A stretch of 64,000 nucleotides of DNA, taken from Pirellulaceae bacterium. GTDB lineage: Bacteria; Planctomycetota; Planctomycetia; Pirellulales; Pirellulaceae. The DNA is taken from contig JADYZV010000123.1 in assembly GCA_020852965.1 (NCBI GenBank), positions 32,697 to 96,696 on the forward strand, read 5' to 3'. Of the stretch, positions 34,809 through 45,165 are shown piece after piece (within the stretch, counting starts at the first letter, position 1; every line of letters starts with the position of its first letter). The notes below the pieces were generated by a model. The model ran no database searches, was not told the DNA's origin, and saw nothing but the letters and a program-made list of their open reading frames with translations. The position numbers were made by a program, and so were the translations under genes.

Positions 34809-37190
34809 ATGAACCGAAAACTGGCTGTCGGACGACTGTGGTGGAAGGAGCTTAGGCAACTGCTCCCTTTGGTTGGATTGTTGTTCATTGTCGGCTTGCT
34901 GCTACAGCTACTCTCGTTGACTGCACCTTCGGATTTTCGATGGCAAACCGCAGCCATTGTATTAGGGATACCGGGACTATTTGCAGCCGGGGCAGGAGCA
35001 CTGCTCGTCGGGCAGGAGAAGGAGCTGCGCACCTTCGATTGGCTGCGTTCCCTGCCTGTACTTCCCAATGACATCCTGCGCACCAAGTTGCTAGTGGGGC
35101 TGCTGGGACTGGTGTTAGTTTGGCTGGTGAGTTTAGCGTTGGCAGCAACCTCCAGCTCTCTCCCTAGACGCTTGGCCGATTCCGGAGGCGAGTGGCTGTG
35201 GGCATTGCATTCGCTGTTTCTATTGTTACTCGGCTTCGCTACCGCTTGGCAATTGCGATCTTCATTTATCAGTCTCTTGATATTGTTGCCGCTAGCCTGC
35301 GTGCCGCTTGCGCTCGCTAATCTGCACGAGATCTGTCTTAATGCCTTGCTGTGGCAGAACCACCGCGAGCCGCGGCCGTGGGTGATGGCTCTGTACTTGA
35401 TTCTATGCAGCGTGGCGGCATTGGCGTGGGGCTGGCGCGCGGCGCTAGTCGCTTTGTCTCCCGAGCGAAGTACAGCGGTAGCCGCGAAGCATTCCTCGCT
35501 TGACGCCCGCGCAAGTTTTACCGCCTATGCGCGGAGCACCCCAGCACCGGCCTTGCTGTGGCAGTTCAGTGCGCAGAATCGAGCAGCTCTGACCGGCATC
35601 GCAGCCCTGCTGCTCACCGCGTTGTTGGGCCTGTGGCTTCTCGTTCGAGCGACTGTGCTCCATGGAAAGCCGCCATCCCCAGGACTCCTGGTCGCATTGT
35701 CACCGCTGGCGGGATTTTTAGCGCTGAGTTGGCTGGGGCTGCTGGTCTTTCAAGGAGACTCCTTGCAGCGCCGCAAACAGTTTCTAGCCGACCGTGGTGT
35801 CTCGCCCATGCTGACTTGGGTCACACGCATGGCGGTGCCTCTGCTCATGCTCGCGATAGCAATACTTCTGTCTAGCCTAGTCTTGCCGCGTCAAGAAATA
35901 TTTGTCCTAGGGTTTAACCAATGGCTGATTGGCGCGGCGGCACTGTTCGCGATTTTCACGGCAGGACAATGGATTGGACAAGTGATACGTAGTCCGATTG
36001 TCGGGGCAATCGTTTCTCCATTGATATCGTTTCTTGTCGTCTACTATATATTTTTCTCAATTGTCAATCTGGGAGCACCTTGGTGGAGTGTCGCGCCACT
36101 TGTGTTGCTTCCGCTGGTAGCAACCTTTGCAGCCACATCCGCGTGGATGGATGGCCGAGCCGGCTGGCGGTTCTGGTGTTGGCACTCGGGGTTGTTGGTG
36201 CTTTGTGTCTTACTCCCGGCCCACGGCTTCCTGTCTTACATGGCCATGTACCCACGCATGTCATCGGCCAGTCGACAGCAGTTGCAGCAACTCCTCGATC
36301 GACCCGGCTATCAAGCTGGAATTGCCATGTCCTGGGACACGACAGTGATGACCCTTCACCGGCGTGAACGAGGGGGACAGATTGAGACACTTTCCCATGA
36401 ACAGTTCGAAACAGTTGCAGAATACCGTCAGTTTTCAATCGCAAACTTGCGTAGTCAAATGGGAGACAGCTCAAACGGCCTGGCTTCTTGGGTAACCCTG
36501 AAAGTGATTCTTTCCGATGCGATCGTGCAGCGTTTGGCAGATCCTTCCGCCTCGGATGTTTCGCGGAAAGAACGCTATCGAGAATCGCTCGGGCTGCTCT
36601 TCGAGTTGACAAAGCGGCAACGCATGTCACTCGACGTGCGCAATCAAGATATTGCAGACGAATTGGAGCTGACTTTGCTGCGGGAGTTGCAGATGCCGCT
36701 AGCCGAGGAGCGAATGGGAGACGAGCTGAACCAGTCACTGCGTCTGATGCTCGGCGATCAACTAGCGCGCGACAGAGCGCGGCGCGCCGCGTTGGCATCT
36801 AGTTGGCAGCGATCGCAAACCACTCGGTATGGGGGACCAAATCAGCGTGAAGTGAACAATTCGCTCGGAAGTTATGATCTTCAGTCTACGATTCTAGGGC
36901 TCGTGACCGTTCGCGATATATGGGAAGCGTCTCGCAGGGCGGGACTGGTCAGCGAGCGGCTGCTGAAGCTGCTCGATGCCACTACCGAACAACAGCGAGA
37001 CCAATTGCGAGCTGAGATCGGAGCACTCGTCGGTTTGCCACCGGCGTCGGCAGCGACGCGCGCGTTGGTTTCAAAAACTGAACAGGGCCAAGGCTTGTTA
37101 TACGAAGAATTGAACTATCCACAGATTCCCGGTCGGTTGTGGCATGGCGAGTGGGAGCAAGTCGCCAAGTCGATCGGCAGCGGAGAATAG
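34809..37190 (+). CDS. ABC transporter permease, large exporter type
   Basis: 793 residues. The N-terminus KELRQLLPLVGLLFIVGLLLQLL and about a dozen hydrophobic helices up to residue 490 match ABC-2-like export permeases. LRTFDWLRSLPVLPNDILRTK is the cytoplasmic coupling region common in this group. Residues about 490-793 form a largely soluble, charged domain with no membrane helix and no family I recognise; it could be extracytoplasmic. It works with the ATPase at 33660. What is exported is unknown; the YtrA-type regulator suggests an envelope-stress or antibiotic role, by analogy only. Confidence 0.83.
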   Translation: MNRKLAVGRLWWKELRQLLPLVGLLFIVGLLLQLLSLTAPSDFRWQTAAIVLGIPGLFAAGAGALLVGQEKELRTFDWLRSLPVLPNDILRTKLLVGLLGLVLVWLVSLALAATSSSLPRRLADSGGEWLWALHSLFLLLLGFATAWQLRSSFISLLILLPLACVPLALANLHEICLNALLWQNHREPRPWVMALYLILCSVAALAWGWRAALVALSPERSTAVAAKHSSLDARASFTAYARSTPAPALLWQFSAQNRAALTGIAALLLTALLGLWLLVRATVLHGKPPSPGLLVALSPLAGFLALSWLGLLVFQGDSLQRRKQFLADRGVSPMLTWVTRMAVPLLMLAIAILLSSLVLPRQEIFVLGFNQWLIGAAALFAIFTAGQWIGQVIRSPIVGAIVSPLISFLVVYYIFFSIVNLGAPWWSVAPLVLLPLVATFAATSAWMDGRAGWRFWCWHSGLLVLCVLLPAHGFLSYMAMYPRMSSASRQQLQQLLDRPGYQAGIAMSWDTTVMTLHRRERGGQIETLSHEQFETVAEYRQFSIANLRSQMGDSSNGLASWVTLKVILSDAIVQRLADPSASDVSRKERYRESLGLLFELTKRQRMSLDVRNQDIADELELTLLRELQMPLAEERMGDELNQSLRLMLGDQLARDRARRAALASSWQRSQTTRYGGPNQREVNNSLGSYDLQSTILGLVTVRDIWEASRRAGLVSERLLKLLDATTEQQRDQLRAEIGALVGLPPASAATRALVSKTEQGQGLLYEELNYPQIPGRLWHGEWEQVAKSIGSGE

Positions 37191-37198
37191 GAATTGTA

Positions 37199-37232
37199 TT
37201 AACCACGAAACACACGAAGCACACGAAAAAGA
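37199..37232. repeat. R8 CACGAA repeat
   Basis: AACCACGAAACACACGAAG followed by CACACGAAAAAG. The inverse occurs at 45580-45614. Such CACGAA strings occur in many bacterial genomes; their role is unknown. Confidence 0.8.
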
Positions 37233-37307
37233 CGGAGCAGGTTTTGTCACTTGTCGCGATTCGCCGCATGAAAACGGTCGCTCCCACGCTCCCGCTCTTT
37301 GTCCTGC

Positions 37308-37509
37308 ACGTTTTTTAGACCCCTGTGAGCTTGCCTCACAGGTGAACGAGTTTTGAATTCAGATCGCGGTCATCACCTATACCCCACTTTTGCACCCGCT
37401 CGCCACCTCAGGTTGCGAGCGGGTGCAAAAGTGATAGGGCTGGGGTGTTTTCGACTTGTATTAATTCACAAAACTTGGCTCACGCCAGACAAGCTGGCAT
37501 GGGGCCGAT
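37308..37509. repeat. R4 structured repeat, copy B
   Basis: Closely parallel to copy A (25712-25914). Hairpin 1: CCTGTGAG-CTTGC-CTCACAGG (37322-37342). Long stem of 19 bp: CACTTTTGCACCCGCTCGC (37385-37403) with its complement at 37415-37433. Hairpin 3: GCCAG-ACAAG-CTGGC (37484-37498). Against copy A the long stem has at least two paired changes (C-G to G-C and C-G to T-A), while the loops vary freely. Confidence 0.92.
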
Positions 37510-37569
37510 GCTTCGGCTACAAGATACTAACTCTTAAACGGTTATTAAAGTAGTAAAGAGATATTAATC

Positions 37570-38928
37570 ATGAACGTTCATAGCGCGCTACAACCGCTTA
37601 GGCCACTTATCAGCCGGTTGCCGTCGATCCGTTGGCTGGTACCATTGGTTTGCTTGCCTCTGGCTGCGTTTGCTATTTACGGAGCGTGGCTTGGGTATCG
37701 CGAGTACCAGGCGTCGCGCGAGCTAGAGGCACTCATCGCTCCGATTCGCGCGGCGGGCGAACCACTGGGGGACGCATGGCTCGAGCAACACTTTCGCCAA
37801 ACGGCTTCGAGCGAAGGGACGGCAGCTTGGAGCGAGCTCCTCGTGCTCAGCACAAGTTTTGGATGGAATGCGACGACCGACCTGCCGATTGTCGGTAATG
37901 GCAAGTCGCTACGAACGCTCGAAGTGGGTGCCAAGTGGGAAGCGGATGCGTTGGTTGACGATTTCCTGGAACAGGCTCAGCCGCTTTTTGACTCGATATA
38001 CGATACCGCCAAGTATCCCACGCCGGTTTGGCAACCGATGGACTTTCAGGGGATCGGAACATTGTTGCCCGAGTTGCAGGACACGCGACAAATACAGCGT
38101 CTGCTGCAGTTGGATTTTGAACACGCCATCGTGCATAGCGATTCCGATCGCGCGCTGCGCGATCTGCAAGCCATGCAGACGACGGCAGACGCGTTTGATT
38201 GGGACATGTTTCTCGTCGGTGAACTGGTCAATATTGCGCTGCGTAACATCTACTACGGTTCGATACAACGCTCGCTCTTTGCCGATGTCTGGAGCGCCGA
38301 CCAGTTGGAGCAATTGATGGCACAAGTGGGCCAGCCACTCCCACTGGCTCAAAGCTGGAACGCCTCCATTGAATCGGAGAAAGCAATGGCACTTTCCTAC
38401 GTCAGTGGTTCGGAGCCGCCGCAGCCAGTTGGACTTTTGCTGTCAGCGGCGAGTAAGCTTGATTTGATGCGAAAGTATGCCGAGGTTCAGTCGCTGTCAG
38501 AGGTACCGCTGGGACAGCTGACCCGGAGCGCTGCAGAATTAGAACGCATTTGGGGAAGTGAACTGTCACACGTCCGAGTGGACACACTCAGCTCGACATT
38601 ACTCCCCGCCGTCGTCGGTTATGCCAATGCGTTTGAACGTTGGGAGCGAAATCGACGGTTGGTACTGACTTCATTGTCCGTCAAGCGATTTCAGCTAGCC
38701 AACAACCGCTGGCCGGAAAACTTGCAGGAGCTGACCCAAGTCGGCTTGAGTCCCGAGGACTGGACCCTACCTGGAATCGGCTCGCTAGGCTATTCCATCG
38801 AACCCGACGGCAAGACCGCCTGCGTATGGGCGGTTGGCGAAAAGGATATCGATGTCGCCAGCCAATGCCCTGACTATGCAGGGGAAAAGCTGGAACAAGT
38901 ACAATACTATCTGACCTTGATCAAGTAG
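37570..38928 (+). CDS. Membrane-anchored protein of unknown function
   Basis: 452 residues. One hydrophobic helix (about 25-44, [20 protein letters not shown]) anchors a large soluble domain. The domain is mainly helical and has no cofactor motif. Its C-terminal part [20 protein letters not shown] followed by [20 protein letters not shown] resembles the region found at the end of pilin-like and related planctomycete proteins that read 'A-x-x-R-W-P-x-x-L-x-E-L'. I do not recognise a named family. Its 3' end overlaps by 8 bp the remnant of a convergent broken gene. Confidence 0.7.
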   Translation: MNVHSALQPLRPLISRLPSIRWLVPLVCLPLAAFAIYGAWLGYREYQASRELEALIAPIRAAGEPLGDAWLEQHFRQTASSEGTAAWSELLVLSTSFGWNATTDLPIVGNGKSLRTLEVGAKWEADALVDDFLEQAQPLFDSIYDTAKYPTPVWQPMDFQGIGTLLPELQDTRQIQRLLQLDFEHAIVHSDSDRALRDLQAMQTTADAFDWDMFLVGELVNIALRNIYYGSIQRSLFADVWSADQLEQLMAQVGQPLPLAQSWNASIESEKAMALSYVSGSEPPQPVGLLLSAASKLDLMRKYAEVQSLSEVPLGQLTRSAAELERIWGSELSHVRVDTLSSTLLPAVVGYANAFERWERNRRLVLTSLSVKRFQLANNRWPENLQELTQVGLSPEDWTLPGIGSLGYSIEPDGKTACVWAVGEKDIDVASQCPDYAGEKLEQVQYYLTLIK

Positions 38929-39587
38929 TTAAATTGGGAAGTAACCACAGCATCAACACGGCAGTGCAGGCTCCCAGGCCGATTCCGAGCGGCCGTTGCA
39001 CGCTGTGCCAGGGTAGCAACTGTCGAACTTCCACCGCGCGCATCAGCCGAGCGACCTGTTGCTGCAACTGATTGCGAAAGGCTGCCGAGTCGACGACTTT
39101 TGGCGAGTACAAAGAAAGGCTCGGCCAGTTGGTAGGTCGTCCCGCCGATGGTCACTTCATGTTCTTGCATCGCTTCCAGCAAAGCGGCTTGGGTCTTGGG
39201 GGGCGTGCGGTTGATTTCATCTGCCAGCACGATCTGTGAAAAGATCGGCCCTCGCTCGAATACCAGTTGTCGATGGCCCGTCTGCTGAGACTCTTGAATA
39301 ATATCGGTGCCGGTAATGTCGGCGGGCATTCAATCGGGTGTAAACTGGATGCGATGAAAGGAAAGGTGCATGGCGTCGGCCAGCGTGCGAATCATCAGCG
39401 TCTTGGCTAGCCCTGGGACCCCTTCTAGTAGACAATGGCCCCGCGCGAGCATGGCGATCAGCAATTGTTCGATGGTCTCTTCCTGTCCGACTACGGCCTT
39501 GGCCACCTGCACGCGAATTTGACCACATGCCTCGCGCAATCGCTCGGCACGTGCCAAGTCGATAATTGGAACTTCACTAGTCGGCAA
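38921..39587 (-). pseudogene. Broken MoxR-type AAA ATPase fused to the tail of another gene
   Basis: From a TTG at 39587 (AGGAG 8 nt upstream) the frame reads a MoxR ATPase: [20 protein letters not shown], Walker A GVPGLAKT, then RIQFTPD and a TGA at 39330-39332. The same frame resumes at [14 protein letters not shown], Walker [25 protein letters not shown], and PFFVLA at about 39102, where a MoxR protein would continue TQNPIEQEG. Instead another frame takes over, reading LPNLTT at its end ([20 protein letters not shown] and a hydrophobic helix), which looks like the end of an unrelated membrane protein. So the gene has one nonsense codon and a deletion joining it to a second gene. MoxR genes usually head operons with DUF58 proteins; these are absent. 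Confidence 0.85.
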
Positions 39588-39609
39588 ATTAACAACTCCT
39601 GAATAGCGT

Positions 39610-40848
39610 ATGTGGGATCTTATTGTAATCGGTGGCGGCGCAGCCGGGTTGTGGGGTGCAGGTACTGCCGCAGCGCGCGGCCAACGCGTGCTCGTCTTAG
39701 AAAAGAACCGCAAACCAGGAGTGAAAATCCTGATGTCCGGCGGTACGCGCTGCAATATCACCCACGACTGTGACATCGAGGGCATCCTCCGCGCGTTTGG
39801 GAAACAGGGGCGATTCCTCAAGCCCGCGCTGCACGCGCTACCTCCAATGGCTGTCGTCGCCGAAATCAACCGGCTGGGAGTTGCCACCAAGGTCGAAGAT
39901 TCGGGGAAGGTATTTCCGGTCAGCGATCGCGCCATCGACGTACGCGACGCGCTCGTCAATCGCTTGCAACAGGCAGGTGCCACGCTACACAGCGGCGTGG
40001 CTGTCACCGACGTGCGCCAAGACGAACAATCGCAGTGGCTGGTGCAAACAGATGCGGAACCGTTGCTCGCGCGCCAAGTGCTGCTGTGTTGCGGTGGTTT
40101 GTCCTATGCAGGTTGCGGAACGACCGGCGATGGCTACGCGTGGGCCCGTCGCGCTGGTCACACTCTGGTCGAGACCTATCCCGCCCTCACCCCCTTGCTC
40201 AGTCCCGCTGCCTGGGTACACGAGTTAACGGGAATTACCCTGCCCGATGTCGAAGCTCGCGTGGTTACCAGCGACAAGAAGTTGAAGGACCCGCGTTTGA
40301 CCAGTCGTGGTGGTTTTCTATGGACCCACTTCGGTTGCTCGGGACCGGTGCCGATGAATGTCTCAAGGTTCGTCGCTTCGGCATCTGAACCGCATAAAGT
40401 CAAATTGCAATTGGATCTGGTGCCCGATATGAGCGAAGCCGAATTGCTCGCGCAATTCGATCCGTCGCGCGGAGGACGTCGCAGTGTGGCCGCCACCCTG
40501 CAACCACTCGTGCCGCGCAACATGGCCGCTTGCCTACTCAAGCGGGCGCACGTCATGGAAGGCGCTCCGCTGGCCGAATTGCCGCGCCCTAGCCGTTTGC
40601 AGTTGCTGGAAGATTTGAAACGCATGTCAGTGCCGCTGAGTGGCACGCGCGGCTATCCCAAGGCGGAGGTAACAGCCGGAGGTGTCAGCACGCGCGAGGT
40701 CAACCCACAGACAATGGAAAGCCGGTTGGCGAAAGGGCTGTATCTAGCAGGTGAGATCTTGGATATTGATGGGCCCATTGGTGGCTTCAATTTCCAAGCA
40801 GCGTTTAGCACAGGGCATTTGGCCGGCCTGCATGTCGACGGTAAATAG
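39610..40848 (+). CDS. FAD-dependent oxidoreductase, HI0933/YhiN family
   Basis: 412 residues. The N-terminal FAD-binding motif is [20 protein letters not shown], and [11 protein letters not shown] is the family hallmark (SGGGRCNxTN). [19 protein letters not shown] and the C-terminal [38 protein letters not shown] complete the fold. The family, sometimes called aminoacetone oxidase-like, has no settled substrate. It is divergent from the broken moxR gene, with 22 nt between their starts. Confidence 0.9.
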   Translation: MWDLIVIGGGAAGLWGAGTAAARGQRVLVLEKNRKPGVKILMSGGTRCNITHDCDIEGILRAFGKQGRFLKPALHALPPMAVVAEINRLGVATKVEDSGKVFPVSDRAIDVRDALVNRLQQAGATLHSGVAVTDVRQDEQSQWLVQTDAEPLLARQVLLCCGGLSYAGCGTTGDGYAWARRAGHTLVETYPALTPLLSPAAWVHELTGITLPDVEARVVTSDKKLKDPRLTSRGGFLWTHFGCSGPVPMNVSRFVASASEPHKVKLQLDLVPDMSEAELLAQFDPSRGGRRSVAATLQPLVPRNMAACLLKRAHVMEGAPLAELPRPSRLQLLEDLKRMSVPLSGTRGYPKAEVTAGGVSTREVNPQTMESRLAKGLYLAGEILDIDGPIGGFNFQAAFSTGHLAGLHVDGK

Positions 40849-41150
40849 TTAGATATTCATCTGCCAATCCATCCTCTGCACCATGACTCCAAGGTGGAGA
40901 TCGGCGCGGTAACCAACACAAAGTGTAAGGTGCATTCGAATGGCGTTACTATCCGTGCTCCGGCCTTGCCATCCGTGCGATAATTCATGTCATTCGCTGG
41001 CACGGATGACAGGAACCGATGCCCCAGACGACATTGCTCGTTTCTTTGCATTCCTATTGTTACCAGCCAAATGGCACGAGCGATTAAGATGACAACGAAT
41101 TAATTCCGATCGAATACTTGGTCCGACTGTTCAGCAAGTTAGCAAGGTCA
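40849..41150. repeat. Gap with truncated R5 copy
   Basis: The left R5 arm is at 40951-40978 (one base different from the copy at 22347), preceded by GGCGTTACT. Only GCACGGAT (41000-41007) remains of the right arm. Nothing else is recognised; AAGGTC before 41151 is the next gene's ribosome site. Confidence 0.85.
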
Positions 41151-42146
41151 ATGATGCCGCGAGTTTTAGTAACCGGTTATGGTGGCTTCTTGGGAGCCGA
41201 AGTCACGCGACAACTGCTTGCCGCTGGCTACCAAGTGCGTGGACTGGCTCGCGGCGCGTATCCCGAACTGGACGCCCTTGGCGTGGAAGCGTTACGTGGA
41301 GATATTTCCGATCGTTCGACCGTGCTTCCTGCCTGCGCGGGCTGCGACGCCGTTGTCCATACGGCAGCCAAAGCGGGAGTGTGGGGAGCCTGGCGCGACT
41401 ATTACCGCATCAACACGCTCGCTACCACACATCTGCTCGAAGGAGCTCATCAGCACAAGGTGACTGCCTTCGTGCATTGCAGTAGCCCCAGCGTTACCTT
41501 TGCCGGGACGCCGCAATCGGGAGTCGACGAATCGGTACCCTATCCCGACAAGTGGTTGTGTGCCTATCCACACACCAAAGCCCTAGCCGAACAAGCGGTC
41601 TTGGGAGCCGCCTGCGTGGGACGAGTGCGCACCTGCGCTCTACGCCCGCATTTGATTTGGGGTAAGGGCGACCCACACTTGTTTCCTCGTGTGATCGAGC
41701 GAGCGCGTCAGGGCCGATTGAGACGCGTCGGGAGCGGTACGAATTTAATAGACGTGGTACACGTCACCCAAGCCGCACGCGCCCATGTCCAAGCAGTTGA
41801 AAAACTGCTGTCGGGGAGCACCGAGCTCAATGGTCAAGCGATGTTCTTGACCGATGGAGATCCGATCGCCTGCTGGGAGTGGATTAGCCGCATCTTGCAA
41901 ATCGCCGGCGTCGCCGTTCCCAAGCGCGCGATCTCCTATGCCGCTGCCTATCGACTCGGCGGGATGCTGGAGGCCGGCTATCGATTGCTGCGAATTGAAA
42001 GCGAACCGCCGATGACGCGATTTGTCGCAGCGCAATTGGCGATGGACCACTACTTTGATATCACTCGCGCCCGTCGACTTCTCGACTACCAACCGACGGT
42101 CGACCGCGACACCGAACTGGCGCGATGTGCAGAGGCCTGGCGATGA
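41151..42146 (+). CDS. NAD-dependent epimerase/dehydratase, 3-beta-hydroxysteroid dehydrogenase-like
   Basis: About 331 residues, extended SDR fold. NAD-binding TGYGGFLG is at the N-terminus, the acidic residue after strand 3 (RGDISD) follows, HTAAKAGVWG marks the sugar/sterol branch, and the catalytic pair is YPHTK (Tyr and Lys). It resembles sterol dehydrogenases and OleD, the reductase of bacterial olefin synthesis, rather than sugar epimerases, because of AKAGVWG and LRPHLIWGKGD. The partner genes of olefin synthesis are not nearby, so the substrate is open. The stop overlaps a possible ATG (ATGA) but no convincing gene follows. Confidence 0.85.
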   Translation: MMPRVLVTGYGGFLGAEVTRQLLAAGYQVRGLARGAYPELDALGVEALRGDISDRSTVLPACAGCDAVVHTAAKAGVWGAWRDYYRINTLATTHLLEGAHQHKVTAFVHCSSPSVTFAGTPQSGVDESVPYPDKWLCAYPHTKALAEQAVLGAACVGRVRTCALRPHLIWGKGDPHLFPRVIERARQGRLRRVGSGTNLIDVVHVTQAARAHVQAVEKLLSGSTELNGQAMFLTDGDPIACWEWISRILQIAGVAVPKRAISYAAAYRLGGMLEAGYRLLRIESEPPMTRFVAAQLAMDHYFDITRARRLLDYQPTVDRDTELARCAEAWR

Positions 42147-42441
42147 GACTAAATCGCTTCCTCCAAAAACATGGAGTGCTTCGAGTTCTCGGAGCTTTGG
42201 CCTGGCAGTCGGTTTGCAGCCGATGGAGCTAATCGCTACCGAGCGAGATTGTGTCAAGTTGTTCGACCAATGCAGCTCGCCTCTTTGCTTCATAAAATTG
42301 CTTCAGCCTGTCATTTGACTGTGCTACCAGCTATGGGAAGGGCCAAAGCGGGGATCAATCCCCGCACTCCAAAATATGGAACAGTCGATATACTAGTTGC
42401 GGACGGTTGGGTGTACGAACAATCAGATCTCATGGAACGAC
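42147..42441. other. 295-bp gap, no clear gene
   Basis: A palindrome GCGGGGAT-CA-ATCCCCGC (42348-42365) is the only clear structure. A 29-codon frame opens with ATGA coupling at 42143 but has no other support. Confidence 0.5.
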
Positions 42442-44106
42442 ATGCATAGAGCACTTTGGCAACTGTTATGGTTTGATCTGCGTGGTTCGTTGCGCGGCGT
42501 GATCGGTTTGCGTAGAAATTGGAGACAACTTTTCTTGCTGTTGCTAATGCTTGTGTTTGTGGGCTCCATTCTCTTTGCACGGGCGGTCAGTGGATCGTCG
42601 CAGGGTGCCGAGCGGTTTGGCAACGCAATGCCCTTTTGGGCGTTGATCTATCTGTTGGCGACTTGGTTAACCGCTTCTGCCGATCGGGGGCTCGTCATGC
42701 GTCCGGCAGAGATTCACTTCATCGTCGGGGGGCCGTTTCCCAACCGAGATGTGATCACGCTCAACCTCGTGCGGTTGGCTTTTCGCGCGCTCATTAGCGC
42801 GATCGTGTTATCTTTAATTGCTTTGGCCTACGTCCACAGCTATTTGTCGGCGTTGGCTGGCATGTGGTTGTTGATTGCGGTTTCCCTATTGGTCGGAATG
42901 TTAGCTTCGCTGTCGGCGCGGCGTGTTCACGGCCGAGCGGTGGGAATCGCTCGACGCATGTTGATGCTGCTGGCGCTGTTGGGACTTTTTACACTGGTCA
43001 CGCAATCGATGCGTTTGGTGCGAGAACAAGGTTTCCAGCCACAAGTTTCTACGGTGGCGGCAGCGGCGCTGGAATCGCCCCTTGGACGCGTTTTACTGCC
43101 GCCATTGGCCTGGATGTTCGCGCCATTGGCGTCCACAAGTTCACTTGCAGATACTCTGCGCATGTTGCCGCTACGCTTGTTGGTTGTGTCGGCAATGGCG
43201 GGGCTGGTCTATGTGCTCGGTGCCGACTATGCTGAAACGTCCACAGGGCGGACCGACGCCTCGGTAGCTCGTAGGCAGAATGCGCTGCGCAGCGGTGTTT
43301 CGGGTGGTGGAGTCGGAACGAGTTGGACGCGGCGTTTGACTTTGCCACACGTCCATCGCTTGGGAGGTGTAGGCAGTGTGGCCTGGATGCAGATGGTCCA
43401 CTCGCTGCGTATCTTGCCACGCTACTTGGCGTTCACAACTGCCATCGTGGGCTTGGTGCTGGTCGTGCCACTTCTAATCGATTCAAGGCACTTGAGTGGA
43501 TCGTCGGTCGTAGCTTGGATGATAGGCTTGACTGCTTATGCGGACTTCCTATTGTTGCTACAGCTTCCGGTCGGTTTTTTGGGACCGGTAGCACAGCGCG
43601 AGTTACTCAAGTCGCTGCCGATGCCAGCTTGGCGAATCGCATTGGGGCAGTTGGCTGGCCCGATCTTGCCTCTGTGCGTACTGCATGGATTGGTAACTTG
43701 CCTATTCTTGTACCTATCGCCTGACAGTCGTTGGCATGTCCTGCAGACGGCGCTGGCACTAATCCCAGTTGGACTGGTGCTGGTCGCCAATATCAATCTA
43801 CTCGGCTCATGGAATGTTATTCGCCCCCGAGCGCTGCAGCAACGCGACGCGCTGGCCGCCGGTCGTGCCATGGCCAGTGTGTGGATCTTTATGGTCATGC
43901 TCATTCCGGCAGTAGCAATCGCCTCGGTATGCGTGTTGGTAGTGCAACAGGTACTCGGCGAGGGGATGAGCAGCGTGCTGCTCGGTGTGGCTGTTGGAAC
44001 GTCGTTGTCAAGCATTATTTACATCTTATTGCTCGCCCGTTCCTTTGCACGCTGGCAGCCCGCCGCAGGCGAAGGAGGCATGGAAGAAGTTGAACTAAAT
44101 CGCTAG
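42442..44106 (+). CDS. Multi-helix membrane protein, ABC exporter permease-like
   Basis: About 554 residues with ten or more hydrophobic helices. The early signature MRPAEIHFIVGGPFPNRDVI and NLVRLAFRALISAIVLSLIA resembles the putative ABC exporter permease family, whose members read 'P-A-E-x-x-x-L-x-x-x-P-x-x-R-x'. RELLKSLPMPAWRIALGQLAGP is a second copy of the same kind of motif in the C-terminal half. No ATPase is adjacent. The ATG at 42442 has only a weak ribosome site (GGAACGAC). Its last codons overlap the end of the convergent aldolase gene by 4 bp. Confidence 0.75.
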   Translation: MHRALWQLLWFDLRGSLRGVIGLRRNWRQLFLLLLMLVFVGSILFARAVSGSSQGAERFGNAMPFWALIYLLATWLTASADRGLVMRPAEIHFIVGGPFPNRDVITLNLVRLAFRALISAIVLSLIALAYVHSYLSALAGMWLLIAVSLLVGMLASLSARRVHGRAVGIARRMLMLLALLGLFTLVTQSMRLVREQGFQPQVSTVAAAALESPLGRVLLPPLAWMFAPLASTSSLADTLRMLPLRLLVVSAMAGLVYVLGADYAETSTGRTDASVARRQNALRSGVSGGGVGTSWTRRLTLPHVHRLGGVGSVAWMQMVHSLRILPRYLAFTTAIVGLVLVVPLLIDSRHLSGSSVVAWMIGLTAYADFLLLLQLPVGFLGPVAQRELLKSLPMPAWRIALGQLAGPILPLCVLHGLVTCLFLYLSPDSRWHVLQTALALIPVGLVLVANINLLGSWNVIRPRALQQRDALAAGRAMASVWIFMVMLIPAVAIASVCVLVVQQVLGEGMSSVLLGVAVGTSLSSIIYILLLARSFARWQPAAGEGGMEEVELNR

Positions 44107-45008
44107 CTCACTGTCGGCGACATCGATGCGTCAAAAATACTTTCGATCGCACGCTCAAGCGCTGCATCAAATTCCTGCTGTGACTGGTCGGCTCGTAAAT
44201 CTTGAAGCAAGGCGCGCGAAAAGCTTGCGACGACATTTGCTTGCTTTCGCAGTCGCTTGTCCGCTTCTTCGCGACTGTATCCACCCGAGAGTGCGACAAC
44301 TTTGATAACAGCAGGATGCTCGACACAATCCAGGTAGAGATTATCTTGCTCGGGAAGCGTTAATTTGAGCATCACTCGCGTCTTCGCATCTAGGCGATCG
44401 AGTTGTTTGATCAGCGCGGCGTGCAGCAGCTCTTCGGCTTGGGCCTTTTCGTTGCAGCGAATATCGACTTCGGGTTCAATGATGGGAACAAGACCTGTGG
44501 CAGCGATTCTCTTGCCGAACTCAAACTGTTGATCCACAATGGCGTCAATGCCCAACTCATTGGCCAAGTGAATGACCGATCGCATTTTGGTACCGAAAAC
44601 CGGTTGCTGCTTGGCGAGGGCGAGCTTGCCGTCGAGTTGTGGCATCGGCTTCATCAGTTGGACACCATCGTTCTGCTCTGCAAGTCCCTCGTCGACTTTC
44701 AGGAAGGGGACAATCTGTTTGACGTTCCACAGGTAGTCGCCCGTGTGTTGTCCCTCGACATCCCGGCGAAGCGTGTCTTCGAACAGGATGGCTCCAATGA
44801 TACGGTCTTTCGTCAGGCTTGCGCTCGTCAGAATTCTGGTTCGCATCTGATGGACGATGGCAAACATTTCCTCATCATTGCTCCAAGCCGATTTATCGAC
44901 TCCATATTGCTCAAGCGCCCTGGGCGTGCTGCCACCGCTTTGGTCGAGTGCTGCGATGAAGCCTGGACGCGAACGAATGACACGAAGCTGCTGTTCAAAA
45001 AGGCTCAT
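44103..45008 (-). CDS. fda: Class I fructose-bisphosphate aldolase
   Basis: Cleaves fructose 1,6-bisphosphate through a lysine Schiff base in glycolysis and gluconeogenesis. About 301 residues, the short bacterial class I type known from Staphylococcus. ALDQSGGSTPRALEQYG at the N-terminus, RIIGAILFEDT, VPFLKVDEGL, LVPIIEPEVDI and the Lys-containing VMLKLTLPEQ are family motifs; KVVALSGGYSREEA binds the phosphate. The start at 45008 gives the family N-terminus MSLFEQQL. A single gene, not linked to other glycolytic genes here. Confidence 0.94.
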   Translation of the reverse strand: MSLFEQQLRVIRSRPGFIAALDQSGGSTPRALEQYGVDKSAWSNDEEMFAIVHQMRTRILTSASLTKDRIIGAILFEDTLRRDVEGQHTGDYLWNVKQIVPFLKVDEGLAEQNDGVQLMKPMPQLDGKLALAKQQPVFGTKMRSVIHLANELGIDAIVDQQFEFGKRIAATGLVPIIEPEVDIRCNEKAQAEELLHAALIKQLDRLDAKTRVMLKLTLPEQDNLYLDCVEHPAVIKVVALSGGYSREEADKRLRKQANVVASFSRALLQDLRADQSQQEFDAALERAIESIFDASMSPTVS

Positions 45009-45109
45009 GGAGATACTTGCTCGCAAGGGTGTCGGAAATATGCTCGTAAATGGGTTGTGTATTAATTTGAGTATACGCTAGGGCTAGCTCGTTGGCATCG
45101 TATTGGACT

Positions 45110-45165
45110 CAAACGTACTCGCTGACGCCGCGGGTTACGAATAATCCGAGTTTAACCGCGACAGC
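45110..45165. repeat. R3 repeat, inverted copy
   Basis: Reading the minus strand: GCGGTTAAACTCGGATTATT, then CGTAACCCGCGGCGTCAGCG. It joins the two halves of R3 exactly as at 32961-33010. It forms the 3' end and the stop codon of the truncated methylase gene. Confidence 0.88.

Noticed and set aside
42143..42232. 29-codon frame coupled by ATGA to the epimerase gene
   Set aside because: The overlap is suggestive, but the peptide (MRLNRFLQKHGVLRVLGALA...) matches nothing and codon use gives no support.
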